NCBI GenBank assembly: GCA_950295325.1
Contig: OX485806.1
Coordinates: forward strand, 808,001-872,000
Direction: 5' to 3'
DNA from: Polytrichum commune
Taxonomy: Eukaryota > Streptophyta > Polytrichopsida > Polytrichales > Polytrichaceae
Length of the DNA: 64,000 nucleotides
Position 1 is the stretch's first letter, and the number at the start of each line of letters is the position of its first letter. Position numbers and translations under genes: made by a program. The notes below the pieces were generated by a model, which worked only from the letters and a program-made list of their open reading frames with translations, did not search any database and was not told the origin of the DNA. Of the stretch, positions 1-11,534 are shown piece by piece.

Positions 1-225
1 AATGGAAGTTTTAGATAGTTGAAAATTTCTTTCAAGTTGTTTCATAGAGGGGGCATGCATAGTTCCCCGAGCTCCAGCCGTGATGACTATGAACGGGTCA
101 ACTTTCCACCCATGGTGACTAAGTTTATTAATTAATGGTTGATATTTTAGGATTTTATTGTTTATTGCGTCATGTGATAACATGTCATTGGTGTATGTGA
201 ATTCGATAAATTGTACTGTGAGGTT

Positions 226-1431
226 TTATGTTGGGTTCAGTGGTGGGATGCTTAGGTATGGGAGTCCTTTAATACATAGTAAGTTAGGTTTGAATCTTGC
301 ATTGCAGTAGCATCTTTGTTGTCCACATGTGCAAGGTAGGAGCCATGGGGGGACTGTATTTTCTTGTGGGTTGTTGTTGAATGTCCCTACATTCATAAGG
401 ATGAACCACCTTGATTTTTGTGATAAGAGGATGAGTTTTCCTAATTCCCACATTGTTTTATTGTGTCTTTTGGTTCTAAGGGGATGTATATGGTGTTGGT
501 TACATTTTAGGAGTACGTGGAGCCATGTGTATGCATTGAGAGAGATTCAGATTGGGCATGTGTTTGATGGGTATCTTTGTATGCCAAAAAATAATTGTTT
601 TCTAGCATTACCCATATATTGGCTAGTGTGAAATTTTAGTATTCTCGTTTTTTGTGAGTTTGTTATTGCAAGGTTAGACCAAAAATTAATGGATAGTTTG
701 TTGTCTATATCGGGGTTCATTGTCCATTTGCATATGTTGGGGAAATGTTGTGCCATTATTTCTAAGTTTTTCTCACTATCGTATTTCTTGATGTATGTTT
801 CTAGACATCTAACAGGGCCTTTGTCGGGTCGTTTTGTGGGTCCTAGCCATTTGTCTTTTTGAAAGTAGTATGGTGTAGTATGTGCAAACTCATATGGTTT
901 GGAGACGATTTTTATTTTTATTTTGGTGCCATTTTTTGCAAGTATGTATGCTTGTACGTTTACGTTAATGTTGGTATGTGCTTTAACTTTGTATATTGTA
1001 GTGGGTTGTGTACAATTTTTTAGCATCTCTAACATAGATGCTAGTATGGTTTTATTAGCATGGTTGTTGTGTTGGGTTGGGTGTTTTATTTGTGTGTTAA
1101 TTACATATAGGCAATTGAGGCGGTCGGTGAATATGCGTGTGGGTTCGTTAGGGTATTTCGTGGTAATTAGTTTTAATGTTTTGGGGATGGCCATTAGTTC
1201 GGCTCTAAAGTTGGTTTGTAATCCAAGTAGTATTTTTGATATTTGTACTTCCCGTTTTGTTGGGTTGTATATCCCGTATCCCACTTTTTCCTTCTTCCAA
1301 TACCCTTCTTCGACTTGTTTAGGTGGGACAAATGATCCATCGGTATAATAATTGTATTGGGGTAGAAACTTTACTATAGTATTTGTTTCCAAATTTAGTA
1401 GGGGTGGTATGTATGCGTTTGCTATGTTCAA
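226..1431 (-). pseudogene. LINE remnant: RNase H domain and C-terminal tail
   Basis: This is the 3' part of a non-LTR retrotransposon, read on the minus strand. An open segment (1431-547) carries a type I RNase H fold: YTDGSF near residue 31, NFRAELMAI with its Glu near residue 78, IFTDRLNCLYVI with Asp near 103, and KVKAHTNI near 148. The fourth active-site position, normally Asp in an AD-L-AK context, reads AYILAK, so the nuclease is probably dead. A second segment in another frame (453-226) continues the protein with a cysteine-rich tail (CTCGQQRCYCNARFKP), so a frameshift lies between 453 and 547. No endonuclease or reverse transcriptase domain is visible upstream. RNase H plus a Cys-rich tail is typical of some plant LINEs. 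The family call is firm; the element boundaries are not. Confidence 0.75.
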
Positions 1432-3760
1432 CTTGGTTTATGGTGGTTAGGGCAATTTGTTCCATTTGGTGTTTTTATTTACGGGTGTGTTGGGGAGTGT
1501 GGGTGGGATTTTTGTATGTAGTATTATGGTATTCGTAGGTATCTGATTGTTGTTCTAAGTGTGTCTATTTGGTTGGGTGTATCAAAGCTTTGGTTTTGGT
1601 GATGAATACATAGGATGTATATTGCTAGTGGTTATGTTCGTGGTTTATTTATGTTTTGAGGGTTTGTTGGTATGTTATGGTATCTGCAACAAAATGGGCA
1701 ATAACATGTGTGTTTCCCAAGTCCCACTTAAGGTCAGCAAGTCCCAACATGGAGGCAAAGTCCCAACTTTTGAGCCTCAAGAAACCATCAATTAAATATG
1801 ATTAATTATCATCAAAGTAGGATTTTGATTCTTTAATGCACAATTGTTTGCGGGACTTTATGTCACGGCGTACGGAGTCGGCGGCCACACCTTATCCGTG
1901 GGGTTTCATCCACTTGGATTTGGATGGATGAATCCTAGGAATTGGAGGGATGCTCTTAAGTGAGGAGCCTCCTTCTTGGCTTGGCATTCTTGCCAAGTCA
2001 AGCCTTGTGAGTGAGTGTGTGGAGAAAACTTGTGTGAGGTGAAGATTACATGTTTTTGCAATAAATCTTGAGTTCTTCTCCCCTTACTTACACATTTGGA
2101 TTTTCTTGTGGTGGAGTGAGAGATAACTTGATTCATTGTGTGCATTTGAAGAGAGAATTAGAGCTCTTGTAAGGGTTTGACTCTCTCTCTTCTCAATTGG
2201 CAATAATCCTTCATTTGTCTTTTTTTCTTCTTCATTCTTGAGATATAACACGCAAGGGAGGCATGAGAACAAGGAATGACGAAGTTGTGGAGTGTCGGAG
2301 CGAAGAACACCGCAGATTTGCGGAGCAACAACAAGAAAAATGTTTGTTTGTGAATGACACATCAAGGTAAACTGTGGTGATGAATTATTGAGTTGTCCAC
2401 GGAATTTCTTGTCATTTGGTCGCTTGCAAGCTTGAATTCATGTCATTGAGTTTTGGAATAACACTCTTAATTCCAACTCAAATACAAAGTCATTAAAAAA
2501 AACGACCTCGGGAGCCGAAGCCCTTGGTCGGCTTCGGCAGCTGAGCTACGGCGGTCGTCTGGCGGCACGCCAACTTGCCCCCCCCCCCCCCCCGTTCCTT
2601 CCTCCTCCCTTCCCTTCCCCTCTAACTCCTAGGCAGCAACTGTGGGGGTTTAGGATTTAGGATTTATACTTATTCTTCTTTCATATCAACTTGGGAGAGG
2701 TACTTAGCATACGAATGGGTTTTCATTTTCTTTTGCTTAAAAAAATAAGGGGAAGACACTTAAACAACCACATACTTGAATTATTGGGGGCAAGTTGACA
2801 ACATTGGAATTCATTTAGATGTATGTGCATGAAATTGCCGAGGAATTACCATTAAGGATACATGGAATTACCATTCGACCTAACAACATAATTGTTGAAG
2901 TCAAATTGTGTTTAGCAACATAATTTCCATAAGAGGAAGATTTTATGTAGTAATGGGGAAATGAGAAATATGCTTATGTGCCAATCTTTTCCACGGCAAC
3001 AAGAATTTCTCATGCTTGACCACTAACGGCAAGCGACTACCGGTTGTATGCGATCAATTTCAATTTTTTCTTAATTATTGTTTAGGAAAGAAGATCCAGT
3101 GCTGCAATTGCATTGTTATATGTATTTTGTTGTAGTACCTTTCCTCGTAGCGGGCTGTGTTGTTGAACGTTGCCAACAATATCCCATTTTGTATTGTGTT
3201 AGTTTGTGATAGGGTATCGTGAGGCTGAGGTTAGACTAATGACAAACGGGATTCTTGTGTCTGTATCAAGTAGGCGGTGTTTGTATTCCCTTATGGTGAG
3301 GTTGGATTGATGACCAACAGACCATAAGGTTGGAGGTGGTTGCAGATGCAATTACCTTTCACATTTTGACCTTTAATCTTAATACTAAATTAATTTAGGT
3401 TGTCGGCTCTAGTGATCGGATTCATTGTGGGTTTAAAGTTACAATTCGGAGCCAACATTGTCGCTTCTCATCTCCGGGAGCATCGGAATGTCGATCCTCT
3501 GACCTCTCACATGTTATACCAGTAATAACACTCGACGAGGCTTTAATGCCTACTTCGGTGTGGGAGACTGCCATTCGGTCTCACATTCTTAAGGTAGGAT
3601 CCTTTGACAATGTGGAGGAGGACACATGAGAAGGAATCTGATACCATTTTTTCAATTAAGCAATGACCGTAACTCTGTAAGTTTAGAAATTTTGGTTTAG
3701 GTTGTGGATGAGGGAGAAGCAGCAATGCAATACCAATTTTTAATGACTGATATGCATTTG
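1432..3760. other. Non-coding stretch with one dispersed repeat and a poly-C tract
   Basis: No convincing gene was found. Positions 1861-1946 match 12096-12172 (see the repeat entry). A 16-base C run lies at 2578-2593 after a short GC-rich patch. The short open frames here have no recognisable domain. Confidence 0.5.
1861..1946. repeat. Dispersed repeat, copy 1 (partner at 12096-12172)
   Basis: The segment around GGGGTTTCATCCACTTGG, followed by a GATTTGGATGGATGAATC motif, recurs almost unchanged at 12123-12160, with weaker similarity upstream in both copies. It is probably a fragment of an unidentified transposable element. Confidence 0.6.
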
Positions 3761-3779
3761 TGTGTTTTCCCCATTATTT

Positions 3780-5400
3780 ATAGCACGAAGCGCTCCACAC
3801 TTATAAGCAGTGGAAGGATGCTCATTGGATGGAGTTTTGTTAGGTGGAGCGGTGCTGGAAGACTCCAGTGGAACTGGTTTCTGCGTTGAAAAAAAATGCG
3901 GCTTCTAGTTCATTGGCCGCTCTTTTGGTTGAAACGGAACAAGCGGAGGGTGTTTTTGTAGTGAATGTGGAGGGTATTTCCTTAATGAACCTAAGGAGAA
4001 GGTTTCTGCTTCCACATCCGTGAGCACGTTGAGCCTGGTCTTTCCATTCTTCTGTTATGCCCAGACTACCAAGACGTCATTGGTTTCTTTAGGGGCTCCG
4101 CCAATTTTTGATCATTTATAGGAATTCTAACTTCATTTAAAGGAGGAATACGAAGGTTTCTATAGGGATCAAATACAACGGATTCAAGAGTTCAGGCAGG
4201 ATAAGGCGCACCTCTCCATGAGGAGTGCTCGAAACACCATGGGCACAAGGGGGATCTCGGAGTGACACCCGGGACTTGTGATGTCGTTGGTAAGAGGGCC
4301 CAAGTGATCCTATTATGGGTGAGGGCCCCCGCCATTGGAAACGCCTTCCACCCACAAAGACAAGAAGACATGAGGGTAAGGCCATGAGCTATGCGTAGCT
4401 TATAGCGTGTAGATTCTAAAATGCTCAGGAACACCTCAATCGGAGGTGTGAGCTGGGAGTTATGGCAATCTAAGTGGAGTGTTGTCATGAGACATCGCCC
4501 TAGTACCGCAGTGGCCCGGGAGTGGCTCCCAGGACTACCAAGGTTTGAACAGGCATAATTTCCTCAATACTTGCTTGAATGGGGCAAGTGAGGCGTTCAA
4601 CAATATCTATGTAAAAGGTAGATGACGATGGAGTGGTTGCTTGTTAGCATGAGACATCATACAAGGAAGTTATGGTGTTCTAAAGCTGCTGGCGGGGGGT
4701 TCCATCCCTAGCGGCTAAAGGAAAATATCTACTTGGCCCCAACTCTTGGTAAAGTGACAAAAGGTTTTTTGATGGTAGGTAGGGCCCTCCCCTAGAGTCC
4801 TAAAGGCTTATATGGATGAGGTGGCATGGCCTCACTCACATGAGGCTGAACAACATAGCCTTCATGGGTTTTGGCCCAATGTGAGGACATAGTTGCTTAG
4901 TATGGTTTGGGTTATTATAGTGTTGCTCTGGCAATGCGATGATCAACATAAAATTGGACTTTCATGGATGGAAGTCCACATCTAAGAATTGGTTACCGAT
5001 TAAGGGGTGAGTCCCGAAAACAAAGTACGAGGGTTGGTTCCCTCTTATGAAGTATAAGGTCTGGGGTAGGAGGAGCTAACCATTAGCATGGCGGAATGCG
5101 AAGGGTTAGCGCTCGTGACCCTTGCTAGAAATGAAAATGGTTAAGATGGTTAAGGGAAATTAGCAAGGGTTGCGACATAGGAGAATGACGATATACCTCA
5201 TACCATGTACACGAGGTTGGCAAGATTTGTCAAAGAATCTGGAGGTGTTTTCGCGGCGAGCCAGTTGGCAAAGGTCTTTTTGTCAAAGATTGACAAATGT
5301 CTCATTGACTTAACGTTACTTATGATCATCATGCATTATGATGGACGGGCAACACTTGCAGAGGCATTCGATCCTTCATCATGCATATGGTGAATGATAT
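3780..5400 (+). pseudogene. gag-like region of the methyltransferase-bearing Ty3/gypsy element
   Basis: Upstream of the protease, a plus-strand frame broken by stops reads HEALHTYKQWKDAH (from about 3787), then LAALLVETEQAEGVFVVNVE, then EEYEGFYRDQIQRIQEF (about 4143-4196). It stops at the solo LTR and resumes at about 5178 with TRLARFVKESGG, followed by ATLAEAF near 5349. The charged, helix-rich composition and the position before the protease fit a capsid polyprotein, but no zinc knuckle is visible. The call rests mainly on location and on continuity across the solo LTR, where the frame appears to rejoin if the LTR is removed. Confidence 0.5.
4202..5177 (-). mobile_element. Solo LTR, related to the LTRs of the 45.5-52.8 kb element
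   Basis: About 976 bp that match, in reverse orientation and with many substitutions, the 977-bp LTRs at 45518-46494 and 51846-52822. The edges agree: it starts near GCGCACCTCTCCATGAGG and ends in GGGTTGCGACA. The flanking pentamers are CAGGA (4197-4201) and TAGGA (5178-5182), a 4-of-5 match consistent with an aged target duplication. No primer-binding site or internal region follows, so this is a solo LTR left by LTR-LTR recombination. It sits inside the gag region of the older element, which makes it a nested, later insertion. Confidence 0.75.
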
Positions 5401-5760
5401 CGGCATTTTGGTGGTTAGTCGGATTCAGGGCAATACTATTCGAGTTGCACCCCAGTGTATGATGATGGATTCGGGGGCATAAATAGTTATGTTCGGCAAA
5501 AAAACTTGTACATTTGACGGCCAACGACTTGGTTCCTTACCCAGTTACCATCGTCACCTTTATTAGCCACGTGGAGCGGGCCATTGGTTACACTCAAGAG
5601 CCCATATAGCTTAGCTTTTGAATGAAGCCTTGAAATCCACCGCACCTCTTTTTCTCAGGTGTGCGATGACAAATGTAACCAACCATAATATTTTAGTTGG
5701 TGAGCAAGCACTCTACCCCTTCTGTTTTGGTTTGGACAACTGGACTGAGAGGTTTGGATC
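5400..5760 (+). pseudogene. Retroviral-type aspartic protease domain (broken)
   Basis: The frame reads MMMDSGA at 5459-5479, matching the D-S/T-G-A active site of retropepsins, then an in-frame stop at 5480. Further on, ILVGEQALYPFCFGLDNW (about 5689-5742) matches the second conserved block of gypsy proteases (I-L-G-x-x-x-L-x-x). In an intact relative this enzyme would cut Gag-Pol. It lies directly between the gag-like region and the methyltransferase. Stops and frameshifts make this copy inactive. Confidence 0.6.
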
Positions 5761-6123
5761 CGACTAGGTTGGTCGATTGGGACGGCCGCAGGGAATTTTT
5801 TCATGTGGCATTCGCGGCAGCTATGACCATAGCACCATTATCCATGGTTTTTGGATGTGGTGCTATTGTAGATACATTGCCATATGGTTCCGCATTTTTG
5901 TAAGAGTCATTGGTTTTCATGGAGAGTATCGAGGATCAACGGGAAATGGCACCTAAGGGTATATTGGTGCGTCATCCCAAGGGTCTTCTTCCTCCCTAGC
6001 GCGATTCCTCCAAGCTATTCTAGAGGTCTGAGGACATTGTCATTTTTCTTGGATCTACAACACTACTCATCTGTGATACCCCCATCGGTATTGGCACATC
6101 CCATTTCATGACGTTCGCCAGAC

Positions 6124-7060
6124 AAAGGGATCATTTTGGTGGAACTATTTGGAGGCATTGGGACATGACTGCCAGTTGTGTTGGAGGTTGGTTTCACAGT
6201 TCAACGATATATCTATGTAGATGATAGTCATATGTTCACCCGTATGGCCCATCATCATTTCCACCAGTTGATGATGTTGTATACACAACAGTTGGATCCA
6301 ACTGCCATTTGTGGGTGTGTTGCACATCTCCCTCATGATGTTACACTTATTAGTGAGGCAAGCTTACGCATATTGGGTCTCATGGATTTTATTATCACAG
6401 GATGGCCATGCCAAGGCCACTCATGTACTGGAGTTGGCCGAGGGTTGGAGGATCCTAGGTCTAGTCTTTTTTGGGACCTCATCCGGCTCATGCAGTGGTG
6501 GTTTGCCCACCAACCTCCGACTCCAGGGTACATATTCAAAAATGTACCTCTGTTAAAGGACTCTCGGGACAAGATGTTGGAAGGCAAGCATTATGTTTGT
6601 CAACACCTTGGTTATTCCATGTTTATGAATGTCATGAGCCTTGGTTCTTATTCCCACAAGCCTCGGTAGCTTTGGACCAACTTCGCACCGTTATTCACTT
6701 TAGCTGCAATATTTTCTACAGTGCCTCTACATTCTGATCAAAAGGTGGATAATATCTTGGATCCACACTAGACCTCTTTTTCCGGTTGTTCGAGATGATT
6801 TACCCCCATTAGCACTAGTCGATAAAGTGGGGGCACCACGGAGGGCCTTCTCCACCTTTGTGACTTTCTCACAGTCATGTACATTCCGCGATCGGGGGTC
6901 TGGCATGGTATGCGATGATCACACCAAAACCCATACCAAACCATTGGTTGATGAACAACGTGCCATGAAATTCTGCATGGGCACCACAGTAGCTTCTAGA
7001 CTTTCTAAGGGCGAACGACGCTTCGTGTTGGGCCAAGCCATATATGGATCTTAATACCAT
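6124..7060 (+). pseudogene. C5-cytosine DNA methyltransferase domain inside the retroelement (inactivated)
   Basis: Motif I reads VELFGGIGT at 6139-6165, directly followed by a TGA stop at 6166-6168, then VVLEVGF and YIYVDDSH. Motif IV is GWPCQGHS, with the catalytic Cys codon at 6409-6411, followed by GRGLEDPRSSLFWDLIRL. Motif VI, normally ENV, reads FKNV, with the catalytic Glu changed to Lys at 6538-6540. Motif VIII-like SYSHKPR and LWTNF follow, with a TAG at 6667-6669. A C-terminal part (6827-7054) holds STFVTFS, TKTHTKP, MKFCMGTT and RRFVLGQA, resembling the target-recognition region and motifs IX-X. The order I-IV-VI-VIII-IX-X is that of C5 methyltransferases, and the layout resembles DNMT3-like enzymes more than DNMT1. 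It lies between protease and reverse transcriptase, so an intact relative would express it as part of the polyprotein. This copy is dead. Confidence 0.85.
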
Positions 7061-7579
7061 AGTGTGGACTGTTAGTTTTGTGTCTTGCATTACAACGACA
7101 TTGTGGTGATCAGTTGTTGTCTTTGGAGGCAAAAGGACTTTGGTCAAGGGGCACTACAATCCACATCCATGAAGGAGGAAATTGAGGCCATGGTTGGAAA
7201 AGCCGAATGAATCTCTCGATTCGAGCAATAGGTGATGAAAGAGCTTTGAGCTCAACGGGTTTATACTACTTTGGTTTCTTCGCCTCTAGTGGTGGCTTCA
7301 TCATCATATGTTGGTGGTGATAACAAAAATGCAAGATTCTATTACTACCATTGAGGTTGAAGGCATGCTTAATGCCCCCCTCTTCTTAGTAGCAGTTAGA
7401 GTATGTGCCAACATCAGGTGGTTCCCCTTTGGTGGAAAGGGAGACCCCAGAGTTTTATGATTGGCCGTTGGAATTAAGCCCTCATCTCAGTAGTGATGAG
7501 GCATAGAAGGTACGAGCATTCATTTGCTTGTACCGTAGGTTTTTGGTTTTTAGCCTTTAGGATCTTGAAGGCAATAAAG

Positions 7580-8153
7580 AAAAATTCATCCACATTCAGC
7601 TGGTGGACAACCATCTTAATTTTCGGAGACCTTATAGGCTTAATGTTTCCAACATGATTAGCGTCCACACTCGTTGCCAAAAGCTCTTGATAGCAAGGTT
7701 TATCAAACTCTCCAAAAGGAAGTATGCTTGTGCTATGGTTATGCCATCAAAAATGATATCTTTGGCAATTGGACAGAGAAGCGGATGTGCGGGGATTACT
7801 GTCCAGTTAACCGGAAGATCAAGTCGGATCGATATCTCATGCCAATCCCAGAGGAGTTGTTCGATGCCATCGTATTTTTTCAAGTCTTTAGCATCCTAGA
7901 CTTAAGATCCAGCTATCACAAGCTCCCATTAATTGCGGGAAATCGAGTGAAAACTGCATTTTGGGGAGTTGATCAGGATGGGAAAGATCAATTATACCAT
8001 TGGAAATTTCTTCCATTTGGCCTCAAGAATACACCTGATGAGTTTCAGAGAATGATGGACCAAGTCCTCTCTAGTTTGCCCTTTGCTTGGTGTTACATTG
8101 ATGATCTGATCATCTCCAAAAAAACACCAACTGAACATGTGAAGCATCTGTGA
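7580..8153 (+). pseudogene. Ty3/gypsy reverse transcriptase domain
   Basis: Best-preserved part of the element. After FRRPYRL (about 7621) the frame shifts, then an open segment from 7674 reads CGDYCPVNRKIKSDRYLMPI, FSILDLRSSYHKLPL (palm, first catalytic Asp in the LDL context), FLPFGLKNTPDEFQRMMD, and CYIDDLIIS with the YIDD catalytic box at 8094-8105. These are the standard Ty3/gypsy blocks in the right order. A stop follows at 8151-8153, and the thumb/connection region continues in other frames. The upstream frameshift and this stop rule out a functional enzyme. Confidence 0.9.
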
Positions 8154-8282
8154 GCCGTTTTTGAACAATTGCGGCGGTAGGGATTGTGCTTGCACCATGG
8201 CAAGTGTAAGTTTTTCCATTATTGACTAGCATATCTAGGTCATATGATTATTCCAGGAGGTCTTAGGGTGTAACAAACTAAG

Positions 8283-8930
8283 ATGGACGTTTTGCAAAAG
8301 ATCCCGACACCAGTTGATGTGCCAAAACTTTGTATTTTCTTGGGCTTGGCAAATTACTACCGTCTATTTGTCAAGAACTTTAGCTTGATCACCAAGCCTC
8401 TCACCATTCTCATGAACAAGGACCAACCTTGGACTTGGGATCATGAACAGCAACATGCATTCGAGACATTGAGGCAGAGACTAGGTGCGGCTCCAAAACT
8501 TCGACATCCGGATGTTTCCAAATCCTTTCAGTTATATACGGACTGGAGTTCGTTGGGCTTGGGAGCAATTCTCTCTTAAAAGGATGACTCTGACTGGGAG
8601 TATGTTGTTACTTATGGTTTACGAAGCAACAACACTACAAAGGCCAATTATCCGTTTTACGAGGGAGAAACATTGGTGGCAGTGTGGGCTATTGTTTATT
8701 TTCGGCCATATCTTTATGGGCAGTGCTTTACTTTGGTGACTGACCATCAGCCTTTACGGTGGCTCATGGAGTCGGATAAGCTTATTGGCAAGCTCGCCAG
8801 GTGGGGTTTATTACTCCAGAATATGATTTTGGGGTGATACACCGTATCGGAATTACCAACTTGGATGGAGATGGACTCTCACGCAATCCAAGTCCTTCGG
8901 ATGAGGACTTGACCGGAGCCAGGTAGCATG
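8283..8930 (+). pseudogene. Ty3/gypsy RT thumb and RNase H domain
   Basis: The frame opens with LGLANYYRLFVKNFS and ITKPLTILMNKDQPWTWDHE, the RT-RNase H linker typical of gypsy elements. RNase H follows: LYTDWSSLGLGAILS with its first Asp, then, after a stop near 8578 and a frame change, NYPFYEGETL, TDHQPLRWLM (about 8740-8768) and IHRIGITNLDGDGLSRNP ending at about 8891. All expected blocks are visible but spread over frames. It follows the YIDD segment directly and precedes the integrase. Confidence 0.85.
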
Positions 8931-9234
8931 GAGATTGTGATCAAGAAGTGGTTCCACGTTGGCACGCAACAACTTACCTCACTTTGTTTTCTGGCACTGT
9001 TGTTGAGGTTTCGATACAAGGCTCAGATGATGAAACTGATCGACCTCAAGTTATTGCAAATATATGGGAGGATCTTCCCGTATTGCATAAGCTTTAGCAG
9101 GGGACCTTTTCATTGTCTATCTCAGCGATGGAAATGGATGAGATTGGACATCGAATAACAAATATCCATTGGGAGAACGGTTTGTTATTTCAATTATGGT
9201 TGAATGGGACAAGGTGTATTGTCCCTAGACCGGA

Positions 9235-11505
9235 TTAGAGGGCGACATGGTTCACGAGGAGCTTGGCCATTTTGGCATACGCATGACACATTCGATATTG
9301 CGTGGCCAATATTGGTGGATTGGCATATATCAGCAGGTGGTTGCTTATGTCGGGAGGTGTGAAGTTTTTGACCATGTCAAATCTAGCTTCAACACCTTGT
9401 CACCTCAATTGCAACCCTTACCTATCATGAGACTGGGTTACCGCTGGTCATTAGACTTTGCAGGACCATTGGTTGTCACACCACTTGGAGCAAAGTACAT
9501 GTTGATGATGGTGGAGCATTTTAGCAAGTGAATTGAGCTTGTTATTCTAACCTAAAACTCTGCAAAATTGGTTGCGGCTATTTTTTTGGATCATGTGTTG
9601 ACACGTTTTGGAGCACCGGTTGAGGTATTGACGGACCAAGGGAGGGAGTTCCTTGGGGTTTTTAAGGAGTTGTGCACTAAGGTTCTCATAGATCACCGCA
9701 CTACCTCTTAGGATCATCAAAAGGCGGATGGCTTGGTTGAACAGGTTGTTCAGACAATCAAGCATGGTTTGAGGAGGTATGGATTACTTCGGAGGAGCCA
9801 CTGGGATTGGGACCTTATGTTGCCTTGGATTGCTATAGGCTATCGATTTAGTAAGAATGCTTCATTGGCATCCTACAACCCGTATCAGTCGTTTTATGGA
9901 CGTTGTTGGGTAGAGAAGGTTCCACCTTGGGAAAACACTGGGCTTTTGGCTGCAACTAGATTTGTTTGTCGGACCATCGAATCTTCTGGCCTTCAAGAGT
10001 CTCAGTCTTCAGTTTCTTCAAATCTTCAAACTCTTTCTCGTCGGCCTATCCTATTGCAGCTCTAAATGGATTAAGGATAAGGGTAGGGTGATAAGAAACC
10101 ACATGCCTCGGACGGGTAAAACGGGACGTCAAAACATGAGTTGACGTCCGAAAGATTGGCTCCTAAACTTTCAAACCCACAGTGACCAGCAATCGTGCTT
10201 CACCAATGGGAACAACAAAAAACAACCTTGTGGGTCATCAATCCCACTTCATTGTCACAAACATGAAATGGGGTTTTTATGGATTCCCACAAAACCCACA
10301 ATAAATTTTACGATGCAAAAAAATCAAATGCGACTAGCCTCCAAATCCGGTTGGGAATCACATAAATGACAACGTACCACAAGCCACAACACACTTGAAT
10401 CTTGAGAAGTCTTCAAGTCTTCAAATCTTCATATGAATGCCAAATTGAGCGAATGAGATCTTTACAAAAGAACTAACAATAAGTACTACACTTCCTCAAA
10501 TTTTCGTTGCAAACAAAAGACATGTCTGTCTTTTATGGTCGGTCGAAGTCTTAGCCTTTCTTTATAAGAGCCAACAGGCCTCCCTCCACTCAAACTAGCA
10601 CAACTTTTAATTGCTAACTTCAAATCAAGCAAGTGAGATCACTCTAGAGAAACAACACCATGAAACATAAGTTCTCCATATTTTATTTTAAAATTCCCAT
10701 TGACTCACACACCATGAGCTTAAAAAAAAAACCCCCCTCTTCTCCATAACAACCTCCCTTTACAACAACCTTTTGTCTACCACCATCTCTTTTCTACCAC
10801 AATCTAATATAAGAGAGATAAAGTCCCCTCTTATCCTCATCACATGGGCTTCTAATCACCCATTGGTCCAAAAGTAAACTAAAAATAAAATTAGAAGTAA
10901 GACTAAAAGGATAAATTAAGAATAAACCAAGAGTAAAACAAAAGATAAGACTAAAAGGGTAAACTAATAATAACTAAGAGTAATAAAAAATATAATCTAT
11001 TTCTATTCCCTTTTACTTTCCTCCAAATCAAATAAACATAATGCAATACTAAATAAGTACACATCTATATAGTGTACGTATTTACATTACGACAACGTGA
11101 GCCTATACTCCCGAGTTCTATTCGGGAAGAACTAGCTTCTGTTGTGGACTTGGGTGACCCAAACATTTGGGCAGAGTGTTTACAAGAGCGGGCTCAATTT
11201 TTTCAGAGGGCCATGCCTATGGCCATGGAAAATTTGTCCATTGCTCAGCAACGTGACACATTGCGTTATGCACACATTTGTAGTAGTGTTTACCAACCTC
11301 AGTTGCGGAGATTCCGACAGGGGATTATATTTATCTCCAACGTGAGGCACCTACGACATTGAATGTCAGGGCGGGGCGCACTATCCTTCGGGTGAAGGAG
11401 GTGTTGCCGAGTGATTTGTTGTTGTTGGAAGGCAAGGATGGCAAGGAATACCGCGAGCATTCCAAAAATTGTGCCCCATGTCATCTACTTATTAAGAGTA
11501 CACAA
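9235..11505 (+). pseudogene. Ty3/gypsy integrase, interrupted by a ~1.2 kb insertion
   Basis: The N-terminal zinc module reads HEELGHFGIRMTHSIL and GRCEVFDHVKSSF; the second Cys of the last pair is Phe here. The catalytic core has WSLDFAGP (Asp codon 9454-9456), LTDQGREF (Asp 9633-9635) and DGLVEQVVQ (Glu 9739-9741), so the DDE triad is still spelled out, though stops occur at about 9529 and 9553. Coding similarity halts after SFYGR at about 9903 and resumes at 11093 with QREPILPSSIREELA, DLGDPNIWAECL, DTLRYAHIC and YQPQLRRFR. After a frame change come RAGRTILRVKEVLPS and EYREHSKNCAPCH. The domain is complete in outline but inactive. Confidence 0.8.
9904..11092. mobile_element. Unidentified ~1.2 kb insertion in the integrase reading frame
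   Basis: Integrase similarity stops at SFYGR and restarts at QREPILP, so about 1.19 kb is foreign. The inserted sequence is AT-rich and non-coding. It begins TGTTGGGTAG, like an LTR start, but I find neither a clean CA end nor a convincing target duplication (ACG occurs at both junctions). It could be a solo LTR of a different family or a non-autonomous DNA element. The inserted nature is clear from the broken frame; the identity is not. Confidence 0.55.
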
Positions 11506-11534
11506 TTCATCCTGAACTGGCCATTGTGCTAGAG

